Source of the DNA: Nocardiopsis alkaliphila YIM 80379
GTDB lineage: Bacteria; Actinomycetota; Actinomycetes; Streptosporangiales; Streptosporangiaceae
Assembly: GCF_000341005.1 (NCBI RefSeq)
Contig: NZ_ANBD01000162.1
Span: 1 to 33,364, forward strand
DNA length: 33,364 nt
Reading direction: 5' to 3'
Under the pieces are notes generated by a model. The model was not told the origin of the DNA. It saw only the letters and a program-made list of their open reading frames with translations, and did not search any database. Positions 1-8,287 of the stretch are shown in pieces. The first letter of the stretch is position 1, and every line of letters starts with the position of its first letter. The translations under genes and the position numbers were made by a program.

Positions 1-743
1 TTGCCCTCCTTGGCGCGGGCGAGGCGTTCGTCGAGCCTGTCCTTGCCACCGACCAGGCAGGAGCCGGGGACGCGCACGTCGTCCAGGACGACCTCGGCGG
101 TGTGCGAGGCGCGGATGCCGTGCTTTTGGAACTTTTGGCCCTGGGACAGGCCCGGGGTGTTCGGGGGGATGATGAAGGAGGCCTGCCCGCGCGAGCCGAG
201 TTCGGGCTCGACCGAGGCGATGACGACGTGGACGTTGGCGATGCCGCCGTTGGTGGCCCAGGTCTTGACGCCGTTGAGGACCCACTCGTCCTTGGCCTGG
301 TCGTAGACGGCGCGGGTCTTGATGGCCGAGACGTCGGAGCCGGCGTTGGGCTCGGAGGCGCAGAACGCGGCGAGCTTGACGTCGTCGGGGGTACCGAACA
401 TCTGCGGTGCCCACTCACCGATCTGTTCGGGGGTACCGGTGGCGCTCAGGGAGGCGGCGGCCAGACCGGTGCCCATGATGGACAGGCCGATGCCCGAGTC
501 ACCCCAGAACAGTTCCTCGATGGCCACGACCATGCCCAGTCCGCTTTCCTCGAAGGCCTGGGCGGCGAAGAAGTCCAAGGAGTACAGGCCGATCTTGGCG
601 GCCTCCTGGATGATCGGCCAGGGGGTCTCCTCGCGCTCGTCCCACTCGGCTCCGGCGGGACGGATGACGTCCTTGGCGAACCCGTGCGTCCAGTCCCGGA
701 CGTCACGGATCTCTTCGGGGAGTTGGAGGGAGAACTGGGACAT
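1..743 (-). CDS. acyl-CoA dehydrogenase, partial (3' end outside window)
   Basis: This encodes the N-terminal 247 residues of an FAD-dependent acyl-CoA dehydrogenase, which oxidises acyl-CoA to 2-enoyl-CoA in fatty-acid degradation. The visible part covers the all-helical N-terminal domain and most of the middle beta domain. It includes the family signature AAFCASEPNAGSDVSAIKTR, followed by WVLNGVKTWATNGG, which lines the FAD/substrate site. The catalytic Glu lies in the missing C-terminal part. The ATG at 741-743 (MSQFSLQLPEE) is chosen because AAGGAG lies 8 nt upstream (752-757). The gene diverges from an acyl-CoA ligase across a 578-bp control region, which supports a beta-oxidation role. 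Substrate chain length cannot be read from the sequence. Confidence 0.93.
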   Translation of the reverse strand, partial: MSQFSLQLPEEIRDVRDWTHGFAKDVIRPAGAEWDEREETPWPIIQEAAKIGLYSLDFFAAQAFEESGLGMVVAIEELFWGDSGIGLSIMGTGLAAASLSATGTPEQIGEWAPQMFGTPDDVKLAAFCASEPNAGSDVSAIKTRAVYDQAKDEWVLNGVKTWATNGGIANVHVVIASVEPELGSRGQASFIIPPNTPGLSQGQKFQKHGIRASHTAEVVLDDVRVPGSCLVGGKDRLDERLARAKEG

Positions 744-1321
744 GGGGATGACTCCTTGAGGGTCGGCGGGGGTGTTACCGGCGGTTACGCAGACATGTTA
801 CCCATCAGTAGCACTTGGGTTTCCGAATTGTCCAGAGGGTGGGGTTCTCGGTGCGCGATGTCGGGGCTTAGGGCCCTGGAGGCGCGAGTGTTCGGGTGGG
901 GGTGCCTTATTGATTCCCTCGATTCGCCCAGGAAAAGCGTGGCCGCATGAAGGTGTGCGGAAGTATGGGAAATGGGATATCTGCGACGCCGGGTGTGAAA
1001 TACCTCAAGGGTCGAGTAGGGCGTGCACGGCCATGGGTTCTCGACCCGAGGCGAACACCGGGGTGGGCCGGGATCGTCGGCCGCGTCCGGCCTGGCGGGG
1101 TCGATGCCGCCGGCCGGTGGAATGGTCCTGGGTGCTTGGTGTCCTTCGAGGCCCTGGAGCCTTTTCGGGGGTGCCTCATGTGGCCGCCCGGAGTAGGGCC
1201 GAAAGGGCGTTCGGCTCCTTTTCGGTGGCTCGGGGAATCGGACACTTTCCCTTGGAATCCGAAAGGGCTAGGCTCATGTGTGTCTTAGGTCACACCCCGA
1301 GGAAGATGCCCAGGAGTACAC
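744..1321. other. 578-bp divergent control region with repeated motifs
   Basis: No credible gene lies here. The region separates the divergent acyl-CoA dehydrogenase and acyl-CoA ligase genes. Apart from the dyad at 796-813, the right half carries two copies of CCTTTTCGG (1160-1168, 1217-1225) and two copies of CCGAAAGGGC (1199-1208, 1259-1268). These are roughly inverted versions of each other in alternating order, so the 1199 and 1217 copies can form a hairpin. AGGAG at 1312-1316 is the ligase ribosome binding site. I could not place a confident -35/-10 pair. Confidence 0.5.
796..813. promoter_or_regulatory. imperfect TGTTAC-N6-GTAGCA dyad, candidate operator
   Basis: The 18-bp dyad has arms TGTTAC (796-801) and GTAGCA (808-813), which pair at 5 of 6 positions. 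It lies 53 bp upstream of the acyl-CoA dehydrogenase start, where a repressor site would be expected. TetR-family regulators of actinobacterial fatty-acid degradation often bind TTAC/GTAA dyads, so this is a plausible operator. That assignment is inference; no regulator gene is adjacent. Confidence 0.35.
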
Positions 1322-3136
1322 ATGACCTCCGTTCCCGGCACCGCGGACGACCCCACGAACCGCACCCTTTGCGAACTCCTCCTACACAACGCGCGCAACC
1401 ATCCCGACCGGCCGGCCCTCTCTTGGCGCGAACCGGGATCCACCGATTGGACCACCCTCACCTGGGCCCGGACGCATGACACCGTCACCGCGCTCGCCGA
1501 GGGGTACGCCTCCCTCGGGGTCCGCCCCGGCGACCACGCCCTCATCATGATGGGCAACCGACCCGAACACTGGCTCTGCGACCTCGCCCTGCTCCAGACC
1601 GGAGCCATCCCCAGCACCGTCTACTCCACCTCCGCCCCCGAACAGATCACCCACATCGCCCGACACAGTCGCGCTCGCGTCGCCGTGGTCGAGAACGCCG
1701 AGGTGGCCGCCCACTGGGAGACCCTCCTCAAGGACCCCGACACGCCCTTGGAACGGCTCGTCGTGGTGGAGGGAGCCGTCCTCGAACGCGGCCACACTCC
1801 CTACGCGACCCTCACCGAGGCCGCCCCGACCGGAGCCGTGGACCGGTGGCGCGACCTCACCCCCGACGACCTCGCCACCGTCGTCTACACCTCCGGGACC
1901 ACCGGAGACCCCAAGGGCGTGGCGATCTCCCACCGGCGGGTCCTGGCCCAGACCAGCGCCCTGAACAAGGCCCTCGAAGTCCCCGAGTACCCCACCCACG
2001 TCTGCTACCTCCCACTGGCGCACATCGCCGAACGTCTCCTGGGTCTGTACATGCCGCTGGTACGGGTCTCCCACGTGTACATGTGCGCCGACCCCACCGC
2101 GGTGGTCGGCGTCCTGCCGCACGTGCGTCCCCCGCACTTCCTCGGGGTGCCTCGGGTGTGGGAGAAGTTCGCCGGCGCGGTGCAGGCGATCCTGTCCACC
2201 CTCCCCGAGGAACGCAAGGCCGTCATCGACCAGGCTCGGGCGGTGGCCACCGAATACACCGAACACCTCGAACGCGACGGCGAGATTCCCGTCGAACTTC
2301 GGGAGCGCTACCAAAGGGCTCGTTCCACCGTCCTCGAACCCCTCCTGGCCAAGATGGGACTGGACCAGGTGATCCTGCCCTCCAGCGCCTCGGCGCCCAT
2401 GCCGCCGGAGGTGGTGCGCTTTTGGGCCTCCCTCGGCGTCGTGATCATGGACGCCTGGGGACTCACCGAATCGGTGGGCGTGGCCACCATGAACCGACCC
2501 GGTGCCGGAAGCTTCCGGCTCGGATCGGTGGGCCGCCCCATCGACGGCGTCGAGGTGCGGCTGGGCGAGGACGGCGAGGTGTTCCTACGCGGTGATTCCC
2601 TCTTCGAGGGCTACCTGCGACAGGACGGTTCGGTCCGACCCGACACCGACGCCGACGGCTGGTTCGCCACCGGTGACGTCGGTCGGATCGACGAGGACGG
2701 CTTCCTATGGATCACCGACCGCAAGAAGGAACTCATCATCACCTCCGGCGGTAAGAACGTCTCACCGGCGCTGGTGGAGAACACCCTCAAGGAGCATCCG
2801 CTGGTGGGGCAGGCCTTCGCGCACGGCGACGGCCGTCCCTACCTGGTGGCGCTCATCGTGCTCGACCCCGAGTTGACCCCGCTGTGGGCCGCGTCCAAGG
2901 GGATCGACGCCACGGGGGAGGAGTTGGCCGCCCACCCGGAGGTCCTCGCCGAGATCGACGGCGCCGTCCAAGCGGCCAACGAACGTCTCAACCGTGCCGA
3001 ACGGATCAAGCGATACCGAGTGCTGAGCAGGGAGTGGGGACCGGACACCGGCGAGTTGACGCCCTCGCTGAAGTTGCGCCGTCGCGTCGTGGTGGACCGC
3101 TACGGCTCGGAGCTGGACGCCCTCTACCAGGACTGA
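1322..3136 (+). CDS. fadD: long-chain fatty-acid--CoA ligase (AMP-forming)
   Basis: This is a 604-residue ANL-superfamily adenylating enzyme of the FAA1/FadD15 type, which activates fatty acids to acyl-CoA through an acyl-AMP intermediate. The ATP-binding P-loop YTSGTTGDPKG is at about 189-199, the adenine/AMP motif DAWGLTES at 377-384, the TGD motif at 450-452, and the hinge DRKKELIITSGGKNVSP at 466-482. The C-terminal PSLKLRRR segment carries the likely catalytic Lys. Length is normal for the family. The ATG has AGGAG 5 nt upstream. Divergence from an acyl-CoA dehydrogenase fits a joint role in fatty-acid activation and beta-oxidation. The fatty acid used cannot be deduced. Confidence 0.93.
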   Translation: MTSVPGTADDPTNRTLCELLLHNARNHPDRPALSWREPGSTDWTTLTWARTHDTVTALAEGYASLGVRPGDHALIMMGNRPEHWLCDLALLQTGAIPSTVYSTSAPEQITHIARHSRARVAVVENAEVAAHWETLLKDPDTPLERLVVVEGAVLERGHTPYATLTEAAPTGAVDRWRDLTPDDLATVVYTSGTTGDPKGVAISHRRVLAQTSALNKALEVPEYPTHVCYLPLAHIAERLLGLYMPLVRVSHVYMCADPTAVVGVLPHVRPPHFLGVPRVWEKFAGAVQAILSTLPEERKAVIDQARAVATEYTEHLERDGEIPVELRERYQRARSTVLEPLLAKMGLDQVILPSSASAPMPPEVVRFWASLGVVIMDAWGLTESVGVATMNRPGAGSFRLGSVGRPIDGVEVRLGEDGEVFLRGDSLFEGYLRQDGSVRPDTDADGWFATGDVGRIDEDGFLWITDRKKELIITSGGKNVSPALVENTLKEHPLVGQAFAHGDGRPYLVALIVLDPELTPLWAASKGIDATGEELAAHPEVLAEIDGAVQAANERLNRAERIKRYRVLSREWGPDTGELTPSLKLRRRVVVDRYGSELDALYQD

Positions 3137-3159
3137 TCGGGCTCATCGGGGCTGACCGG

Positions 3160-3195
3160 GGGCTCGGCCGGGACGTCCGCGTCCCGGCCGAGCCC
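3160..3195. terminator. perfect 15-bp hairpin between convergent genes
   Basis: A perfect 15-bp inverted repeat (3160-3174 and 3181-3195) has a 6-nt loop. It starts 24 nt after the acyl-CoA ligase stop and lies before the stop of the convergent oxidoreductase. There is no long T tract, which is usual in high-GC actinobacteria; it probably terminates in both directions. Confidence 0.8.
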
Positions 3196-3258
3196 TTCGC
3201 GTGGGCCCTCGACGTGAACGGGGTGGTCAGATGTGCGCGCCCTTCATCGAGGATGGAC

Positions 3259-4107
3259 TCATCCGGTCAGGGGCGGGGCCAGGCGGGCCAGGGTGCCGAG
3301 CCGGTCGCACTCACCCGGCAGTGGCTGGACCACCACGTGATCGGCCCCCGCGCTCAGGTGCATGTCGAGCACGGTGGCCGCGTTCTCCGCCGACCCTTGG
3401 GCCACGAGGTCGTCGATCAGGGTGTCGCTGCCGCCGTCGGCGAAGTCCTGTTCGGTGAACCCGAGTCGCTCCAGGTTGGCGACGTAGTTGCGCAACTTCA
3501 GGTAGAAGGACATCCCCGCGCGCGCGTCCCGTCGCGTCCGGGCCAGGTCCTGCCCCAGCACCACCTTGTGCTCCACGGCGAGCAGTGGACCCTCGCCCAA
3601 CTCGCTCCGGGCGCTACGGGTGTGGGCCGCGTTGACCAGGTACGGGTGGGCTCCCGCGGCGCGTTCGGCGCTCAGCCTCAACATCTTCGGTCCCAGCGCC
3701 GCCAACACCCGGCGATCCCGTGGTACCCCCTCCCGGTCCAAGACGTCCAGGTACTCCCGCATGCCCTGGAGGGGTTTGATCGCCTCGGGGCCGTTCGCCT
3801 CCCGATGCCCGGCTCCGATCCCCAGCAGGAATCGGCCCGGGTAGGCCGCCTCCAACCTGCGGTAGGCGTCGGCGACCTCTTCGGCGGGAGCGGCCCAGAT
3901 GTTGACGATCCCGGTCGCCACCGACAACCGTGACGTGGCCGCCAGCGCGGTCGCGACCGGCTCCAGGTCCGAGGAGGGCGAACCACCCACCCACAGGGTG
4001 CCATAACCCAGCCGTTCCACCTCGGCGGCCACGTCCTCGTCGATCTCCTGGTGGGGTAGCCACACACCGTGCCGGCCCAAGGCCACCGGTGTCGCATCCG
4101 ATCCCAT
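3259..4107 (-). CDS. LLM-class F420-dependent oxidoreductase
   Basis: This 282-residue luciferase-like TIM-barrel protein resembles the actinobacterial F420-dependent family that includes MSMEG_4141 (TIGR03620-like). The visible signature runs LGRHGVW near the N-terminus, then LWVGGSPSSDLEPVATALAA, ATGIVNIW, and GRFLLGIGAGH. The enzyme probably performs hydride transfer with reduced F420 on an unknown substrate. In-frame GTG (4131) and ATG (4122) codons lie upstream, but the ATG at 4107 is preferred because GGGAGGA precedes it by 3 nt and family members begin near here. The ligase converges on it. The family is well supported, the substrate is not. Confidence 0.88.
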   Translation of the reverse strand: MGSDATPVALGRHGVWLPHQEIDEDVAAEVERLGYGTLWVGGSPSSDLEPVATALAATSRLSVATGIVNIWAAPAEEVADAYRRLEAAYPGRFLLGIGAGHREANGPEAIKPLQGMREYLDVLDREGVPRDRRVLAALGPKMLRLSAERAAGAHPYLVNAAHTRSARSELGEGPLLAVEHKVVLGQDLARTRRDARAGMSFYLKLRNYVANLERLGFTEQDFADGGSDTLIDDLVAQGSAENAATVLDMHLSAGADHVVVQPLPGECDRLGTLARLAPPLTG

Positions 4108-4299
4108 GGATCCTCCCGTCATCGTCGTCACCGTGCCGAGACCAACCTAAGGGGGCAAGGGCCGAACCGCCCGGAGCGCCCCGCGAGCCCGGCGTCGACA
4201 AGGCCGCGACGCGGTATTCCGCGAGCCCGGCCCCGTCGCCCGTACGGCGCCCTTCGCCCCTTGGAGGCGGCATTCGAGTGTGTCCCCCCGAGCCGCCGA

Positions 4300-4632
4300 A
4301 TGAATGCGTCGACCCCGGTACGTGGCCGTGTCCACCGGGTCTACTCGGACACCGGAGAACAGGACGAGCGAAAGCCTTTCCTGGTGGTCTCCAACAACCA
4401 GCGCAACGCCGACCTCGGTGACTGCCCGGCCGTACGTCTGAGGCCGACTCGCAGGGAACCGAGGACCACACGTGTCCCGCTTGGACCGGCCGATCCGCCA
4501 CCGCGCGGCTTCGTCTCGTGCGACGAGATCACCCATGTGTTCGACGACGAGCTGCTGGAGGACCCGGGGGCGTTGAGCCATGTGACGATGACCGCTGTGG
4601 GCAAGGGCCTCAAGACCGCGTTGGCCCTGTAG
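4300..4632 (+). CDS. MazF/PemK-like endoribonuclease toxin, apparently orphan
   Basis: This 110-residue protein matches the small beta-barrel MazF/PemK/CcdB fold. The N-terminal VRGRVHRVYSD strand is followed by ERKPFLVVSNNQRN (usual form: RP-x-LVVSN), VRLRPTRR carrying the conserved Thr, and GFVSCDEITHVF (usual form: G-x-V-x-x-DQIR-x-V), ending in a helix and LKTALAL. MazF toxins cleave mRNA in a sequence-dependent way. The residue directly before Pro is Lys25 rather than the usual Arg, with an Arg just before it, so activity may be altered. No RHH or AbrB-like antitoxin is visible in the 192 bp upstream or just downstream. The ATG has only a weak ribosome binding site. Upstream in-frame extension lacks family similarity. 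Confidence 0.75.
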   Translation: MNASTPVRGRVHRVYSDTGEQDERKPFLVVSNNQRNADLGDCPAVRLRPTRREPRTTRVPLGPADPPPRGFVSCDEITHVFDDELLEDPGALSHVTMTAVGKGLKTALAL

Positions 4633-4678
4633 GAAGCACAGGCGAGTGGGTGAGGGACCACGCCGGTGAAGAAAGGTG

Positions 4679-4717
4679 AGGGGGCGCGCCCAGGACCCCA
4701 TGAACGGAGCGCCCCCT
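4679..4717. terminator. hairpin between toxin gene and beta-xylosidase gene
   Basis: The arms AGGGGGCGC (4679-4687) and GCGCCCCCT (4709-4717) are perfectly complementary with a 21-nt loop. They lie between the convergent mazF-like gene and the xylosidase gene, so a bidirectional terminator is likely. Confidence 0.6.
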
Positions 4718-4730
4718 CGGCTCGGTGGAC

Positions 4731-6353
4731 CTACGATCCCCGGTAGGTGACGTGGTCGAAGTCGGCGTGGCTTCCCAACCCGGTCAGGTCGTGTGCCCAC
4801 AGGCCCAGGAAGGCGCCGGTGAACCCCCAGAGGGTGGTCGTCTCACCATCGGGCGCCCGCTCCTCGGCGTACTCGTCCGACAGGATGCTCGCGTCCAGCA
4901 CACCACCGACGGGCGCCCATTCGCGGCCGTCCTGGGAGAGGAAGAACCGCAGCCGCTCCCGGTCGATCTCCACCCGTAGGTGGAACCTGTCCCATCCGCG
5001 CACGTCCACGCGCTCCCCCAGCTCACGGACCTTGCCGCGATCGGAACCGAGCACCCCGGCGAACAGGCCCTCGTTCTCGTCGAAGCCAACGCGCAGGTAG
5101 TACCACTGACGCATGTTGTAGTACGCGGTCAGCCCCGCCATTCGCTGGAAGGTGTCGGTGGAGAACTCCATCACCGTCTCCATCGAGCACTCGTGGTGCT
5201 GGACCCGGCGGGCGACCAGGCTGGGGGTGCGCGTCCCGGATGGTGACTGTCCGCCCCGAATACGCAGGTGACCGGGGCGTTCGGTCAACGACACCCAGCT
5301 CTGGTGGGCGTGCCTGCGCAGCGTGCTCCATTGGGGACGCAGGACGGGGGCGTCGAAGTCGTCGGTCTCGGGGGCCTCGGGCCAAGGGTGCGGGGGCAGA
5401 GCGGGCCCTTGGACCCGTACGTGCGGGATCGCACCCTCGATACGGGGCCACCCGTCCACCCATTCCACCCGTTGGATGGCGCTTTCTCGGCCCAGCACGC
5501 ACCGACCGCGTTCGGTCAGCGGCCGTCCGGTCAGGTGGGCCAGGAACCACTCACCGTCCGGGGTGCGCACCAGACTGCCGTGTCCGGCCTTTTGGAGCGG
5601 CAGCGACGGATGTTCGCGGGAGGACAGCATGGGCCCGGCCGGGTCCACCTCGTAGGGACCGTCGATGTCGCGCGAACGCGCCACCGTGGTCTGGTGGTCC
5701 CACTGGGTGCCGCCTTCGGCGGTGACCAGGTAGTACCAGCCGTTCTCGCGGTACAGGTGAGGGGCCTCGGTCACTCGCGCCTCGGTGCCCTCGAAGATCA
5801 CCCGGGGTTCACCGATGGGGCGCATCGTGTCCAGGTCCAGCTCTTGGAGGACGATTCCGGCGAAGGCGTGTCGGCCCGGACGCCAGTCGCTGAGGCTGCT
5901 CACCACCCAGCTGCGCCCGTCCTCGTCGTGGAACAGGGACGGGTCGAATCCCATGGAGTGGATCGGCGCCGGGTCGCTCCAAGGGCCCTCGATGGAGGGG
6001 GCGCTGGTCACGTAGTTGGGGGTGTCCCAAAATCCCTCGGCGTAGTTCTCCACGTCGGTGAAGATCAGGTGGAAGACCCCGTTCCGGTACGACAGGCAGG
6101 GCGCCCACACACCGGCCCCGTCCCGGTGACCGGTCAGGTCCAAGAGGCGGTCCTCGTTCAGGACGCCGCCCAGGGGCCGCCAGTGGACCAGGTCCCGGGA
6201 GTGGTGCAGCAGTACCCCGGGGCTCCACTCGAAGGTGGAGGTGGCCATGTAGTAGTCCTCACCGACCCGCAGGATGGAGGGGTCGGGGTGGAAACCGGGC
6301 AGGACCGGGTTGATGATCGTTCCGGCGAAGACGCCGGTGGAGGTGGTGGTCAT
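4731..6353 (-). CDS. xynB: glycoside hydrolase family 43 beta-xylosidase
   Basis: This 540-residue GH43 enzyme probably releases xylose from xylo-oligosaccharides. The three GH43 carboxylates are visible: Asp24 in GFHPDPS (general base), Asp137 in MGFDPSLFHDEDG (pKa modulator), and Glu196 in RVTEAPHLY (general acid). The five-bladed propeller spans about residues 12-320, and the C-terminal part (about 340-540) is the beta-sandwich typical of GH43 subfamily 11 xylosidases. There is no signal peptide, so it acts in the cytoplasm on sugars brought in by the upstream transporter. The ATG follows GAAAGG. It is the last gene of the operon and is separated from the permease gene by 118 bp containing an 11-bp inverted repeat. 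Arabinofuranosidase activity is also possible in this family. Confidence 0.93.
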   Translation of the reverse strand: MTTTSTGVFAGTIINPVLPGFHPDPSILRVGEDYYMATSTFEWSPGVLLHHSRDLVHWRPLGGVLNEDRLLDLTGHRDGAGVWAPCLSYRNGVFHLIFTDVENYAEGFWDTPNYVTSAPSIEGPWSDPAPIHSMGFDPSLFHDEDGRSWVVSSLSDWRPGRHAFAGIVLQELDLDTMRPIGEPRVIFEGTEARVTEAPHLYRENGWYYLVTAEGGTQWDHQTTVARSRDIDGPYEVDPAGPMLSSREHPSLPLQKAGHGSLVRTPDGEWFLAHLTGRPLTERGRCVLGRESAIQRVEWVDGWPRIEGAIPHVRVQGPALPPHPWPEAPETDDFDAPVLRPQWSTLRRHAHQSWVSLTERPGHLRIRGGQSPSGTRTPSLVARRVQHHECSMETVMEFSTDTFQRMAGLTAYYNMRQWYYLRVGFDENEGLFAGVLGSDRGKVRELGERVDVRGWDRFHLRVEIDRERLRFFLSQDGREWAPVGGVLDASILSDEYAEERAPDGETTTLWGFTGAFLGLWAHDLTGLGSHADFDHVTYRGS

Positions 6354-6396
6354 CGTGGCCTTTCGTCGGGGCCGGTCGACCGGCGGAAGGTGGGCG

Positions 6397-6463
6397 AACG
6401 CCCCGGGACGGGGAGTCGGAGCGGAAAGGGGAAGGGGAGACCGCGCCGCGCACCCGGGGCGTT
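6397..6463 (-). repeat. 11-bp inverted repeat inside the xylo-oligosaccharide operon
   Basis: AACGCCCCGGG (6397-6407) and CCCGGGGCGTT (6453-6463) are perfect inverted repeats with a 45-nt purine/pyrimidine-biased loop. They fill the gap between the second permease gene and the xylosidase gene, both on the minus strand. Such hairpins often stabilise the upstream transporter mRNA or partly terminate, lowering expression of the enzyme gene. Confidence 0.5.
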
Positions 6464-6471
6464 GGCGGGTG

Positions 6472-7398
6472 TCACTTACCGAAACCGGCGGCCAGTCCGC
6501 CGAGCAGTTGTCTACGGCCGAACAGGTACAGGGCGAGGATGGGCAGCGAGGACAGCACCACCGCGGCCATCAGCCCGGGCACGTCCGTCCCGTACTGGCT
6601 CTGGAACGCCCACAGGCCCAGTGGCAGGACCCGGGTGGACTCGGTCTGGGTCAGTACCAGCGGGAAGATGAAGTTGTTCCAGGCGTTGAGTCCGACGAAG
6701 ATCGCCACCGTCATCACGCCCGGCCGCGACAGTGGCAGCACCAGTCGCAGGAAGACCTGCCAGGTGGTGGCACCGTCCAGCGCCATCGCCTCGTACAGCG
6801 ACCCGGGGACGTCACGCAGCGAACTGGTGAGCACCAGGATGGAGATGGGCAGGCTGAACGCCGCGGTGGGCAGGATGACGGCGATGAGGGTGTCGTACAG
6901 GTTCATCCTGGTGATGAGCAGATAGACCGGGATGATCACCGCCTGGGCGGGGACGGCCAGGCCCAGCAGGAACAGTGAGAAGGTCGTGGCCACGGCGCGG
7001 CTGCGACTACGCACGATTCCGAACGCCGCGGGAACCGCCACGAGCAGGACCAGACCGACCGCCCCGAGCGCCACGATGAGGCTGTTGGCCAAGAAGCCCA
7101 GGAACCCCACTTCGAACACGTTGACGTAGTTGTCGAAGGTGAGGGTCTCGGGGATGGCCAGCGGCCCCTGGGACATGTAGTCGCCGGACCCGCGAAAGCT
7201 GGTGGCCAACAGGAAGTACAGCGGGATGGCGACGACGACGAGCCAAAGGGCGGCGCCGAGTCCGGCCCAGTAGGCGGGGCGTCTGCCGGGCCTACCACGC
7301 AGCCGGGAGGTCACCTTGTCCTTGACGCTCTTGGTCGGGGGCGCGCCGGGGGCGTTCCCGGCGGGGTCGCGCCTGCGGGCGTGTGTGTCGGTGGCCAT
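6472..7398 (-). CDS. ABC sugar transporter permease (MalG type)
   Basis: This 308-residue inner-membrane permease is of the carbohydrate uptake (CUT1) class. After a basic, Pro-rich cytoplasmic N-terminus (about residues 1-40) there are six predicted membrane segments, beginning with AALWLVVVAIPLYFLLATSF. The cytoplasmic EAA loop reads EAMALDGATTWQVFLRLVLP and contacts the ATPase. The ATG (7396-7398) starts 1 nt after the preceding permease stop and has a GGAGGG ribosome binding site, so the two are co-translated. With the binding lipoprotein and GH43 enzyme alongside, xylo-oligosaccharides are the likely cargo. No ATP-binding subunit gene is present; a shared MsiK-like ATPase is presumed. 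Confidence 0.92.
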   Translation of the reverse strand: MATDTHARRRDPAGNAPGAPPTKSVKDKVTSRLRGRPGRRPAYWAGLGAALWLVVVAIPLYFLLATSFRGSGDYMSQGPLAIPETLTFDNYVNVFEVGFLGFLANSLIVALGAVGLVLLVAVPAAFGIVRSRSRAVATTFSLFLLGLAVPAQAVIIPVYLLITRMNLYDTLIAVILPTAAFSLPISILVLTSSLRDVPGSLYEAMALDGATTWQVFLRLVLPLSRPGVMTVAIFVGLNAWNNFIFPLVLTQTESTRVLPLGLWAFQSQYGTDVPGLMAAVVLSSLPILALYLFGRRQLLGGLAAGFGK

Positions 7399-7399
7399 G

Positions 7400-8287
7400 T
7401 CAGATGCCCTCCCTCTGGCTGGTCATACGGGAGTATCCGGTCGCACGCACCACCAGGAGCGAAAGCCCGGCACCCAGAATCACCAGCACGACCGCGATCG
7501 CGCTCGCGTAACCCATCTCGAAGGCGACGAAGCCCTGGGTGTACATGTACAGCGGCAGGATCCGGGTGGCGTTGCCCGGGCCGCCGTTGGTCAACAGCAG
7601 CACCGTCTCGAAGTAGGTCATCGACCCCACGATCATCAGCACGGACGAGGCGATGATGGTGTGGCGAAGCTGGGGGACGGTGATCCTCAGGAAACGCTGG
7701 ATGGGGGAGGCCCCGTCCAGTTCGGCCGCCTCGTAGAGCGACTTGGGGACCTGCCGGGCCGCCGCTTGGTAGAGCAGCATGTGGAACGGCAGGAACTGCC
7801 ACAGCACGATGAGCGCGATCGCGTACAGCGCCAGGGTCGAGTCTCCCAAGACGTTGCCGCTGAAGCCGATCAGGGGGCCGATCTGGCCGGGCAATCCGTA
7901 GTGGGGTTCGAGGATGGCCTTCCAGAGCAGAGCGATGGCCGCGGTGGACAGCAGCAGTGGCAGGAAGAAGATCGAGCTCACCACGGCTCGGGACTTCTGG
8001 GTGCCGGCGGCCCAGGTTCCGAAGGCCAACGCCATCGGGGTCTGGGTGGCCCAGCACAGAACGGTCAGGAACAGCGTGATGCCCAGGCTGGACCGCACCT
8101 GTTCGTCGTTGCCCAAGCGGACCCAGTTGTCCATGCCCACCCACTCGGGGACGCCGAGCCCGCTCCAGGAGGTCAGGCTCAGGTACAGCACGATCAACAC
8201 CGGTCCCAGGCCGAACAGGCCGAAGAACAGCAGGGCCGGAGCGACCCAGATGAATCCGGGCCGCTCCGTGGCGGAGGAGGACCTCAC
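7400..8287 (-). CDS. ABC sugar transporter permease (MalF type)
   Basis: This 295-residue CUT1 permease has about six membrane helices, the first being FIWVAPALLFFGLFGLGPVL. The EAA loop reads EAAELDGASPIQRFLRITVP. It pairs with the MalG-type permease just downstream. The start is a GTG at 8285-8287 that overlaps the TGA of the binding-protein gene as GTGA, implying translational coupling. Its stop lies 1 nt before the next permease. Context indicates import of xylan-derived oligosaccharides. Confidence 0.92.
   Translation of the reverse strand: MRSSSATERPGFIWVAPALLFFGLFGLGPVLIVLYLSLTSWSGLGVPEWVGMDNWVRLGNDEQVRSSLGITLFLTVLCWATQTPMALAFGTWAAGTQKSRAVVSSIFFLPLLLSTAAIALLWKAILEPHYGLPGQIGPLIGFSGNVLGDSTLALYAIALIVLWQFLPFHMLLYQAAARQVPKSLYEAAELDGASPIQRFLRITVPQLRHTIIASSVLMIVGSMTYFETVLLLTNGGPGNATRILPLYMYTQGFVAFEMGYASAIAVVLVILGAGLSLLVVRATGYSRMTSQREGI

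Noticed and set aside
102-950. 282-codon plus-strand open frame over the acyl-CoA dehydrogenase
   Set aside because: The minus strand carries clear acyl-CoA dehydrogenase motifs and a good ribosome binding site; the plus frame has neither.
4132-4299. Search for an antitoxin gene upstream of the MazF-like gene
   Set aside because: None of the frames shows a ribbon-helix-helix, AbrB or Phd-like pattern; they are Pro/Arg-rich shadows.
4069-4299. N-terminal extension of the MazF-like protein to an in-frame ATG at 4069
   Set aside because: The 77 extra residues are Arg/Pro-rich without family similarity, and overlap the oxidoreductase start region.
5268-6671. 467-codon plus-strand open frame over the GH43 gene
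   Set aside because: The opposite strand encodes a complete GH43 enzyme with all catalytic residues; the plus frame is a GC-bias shadow.
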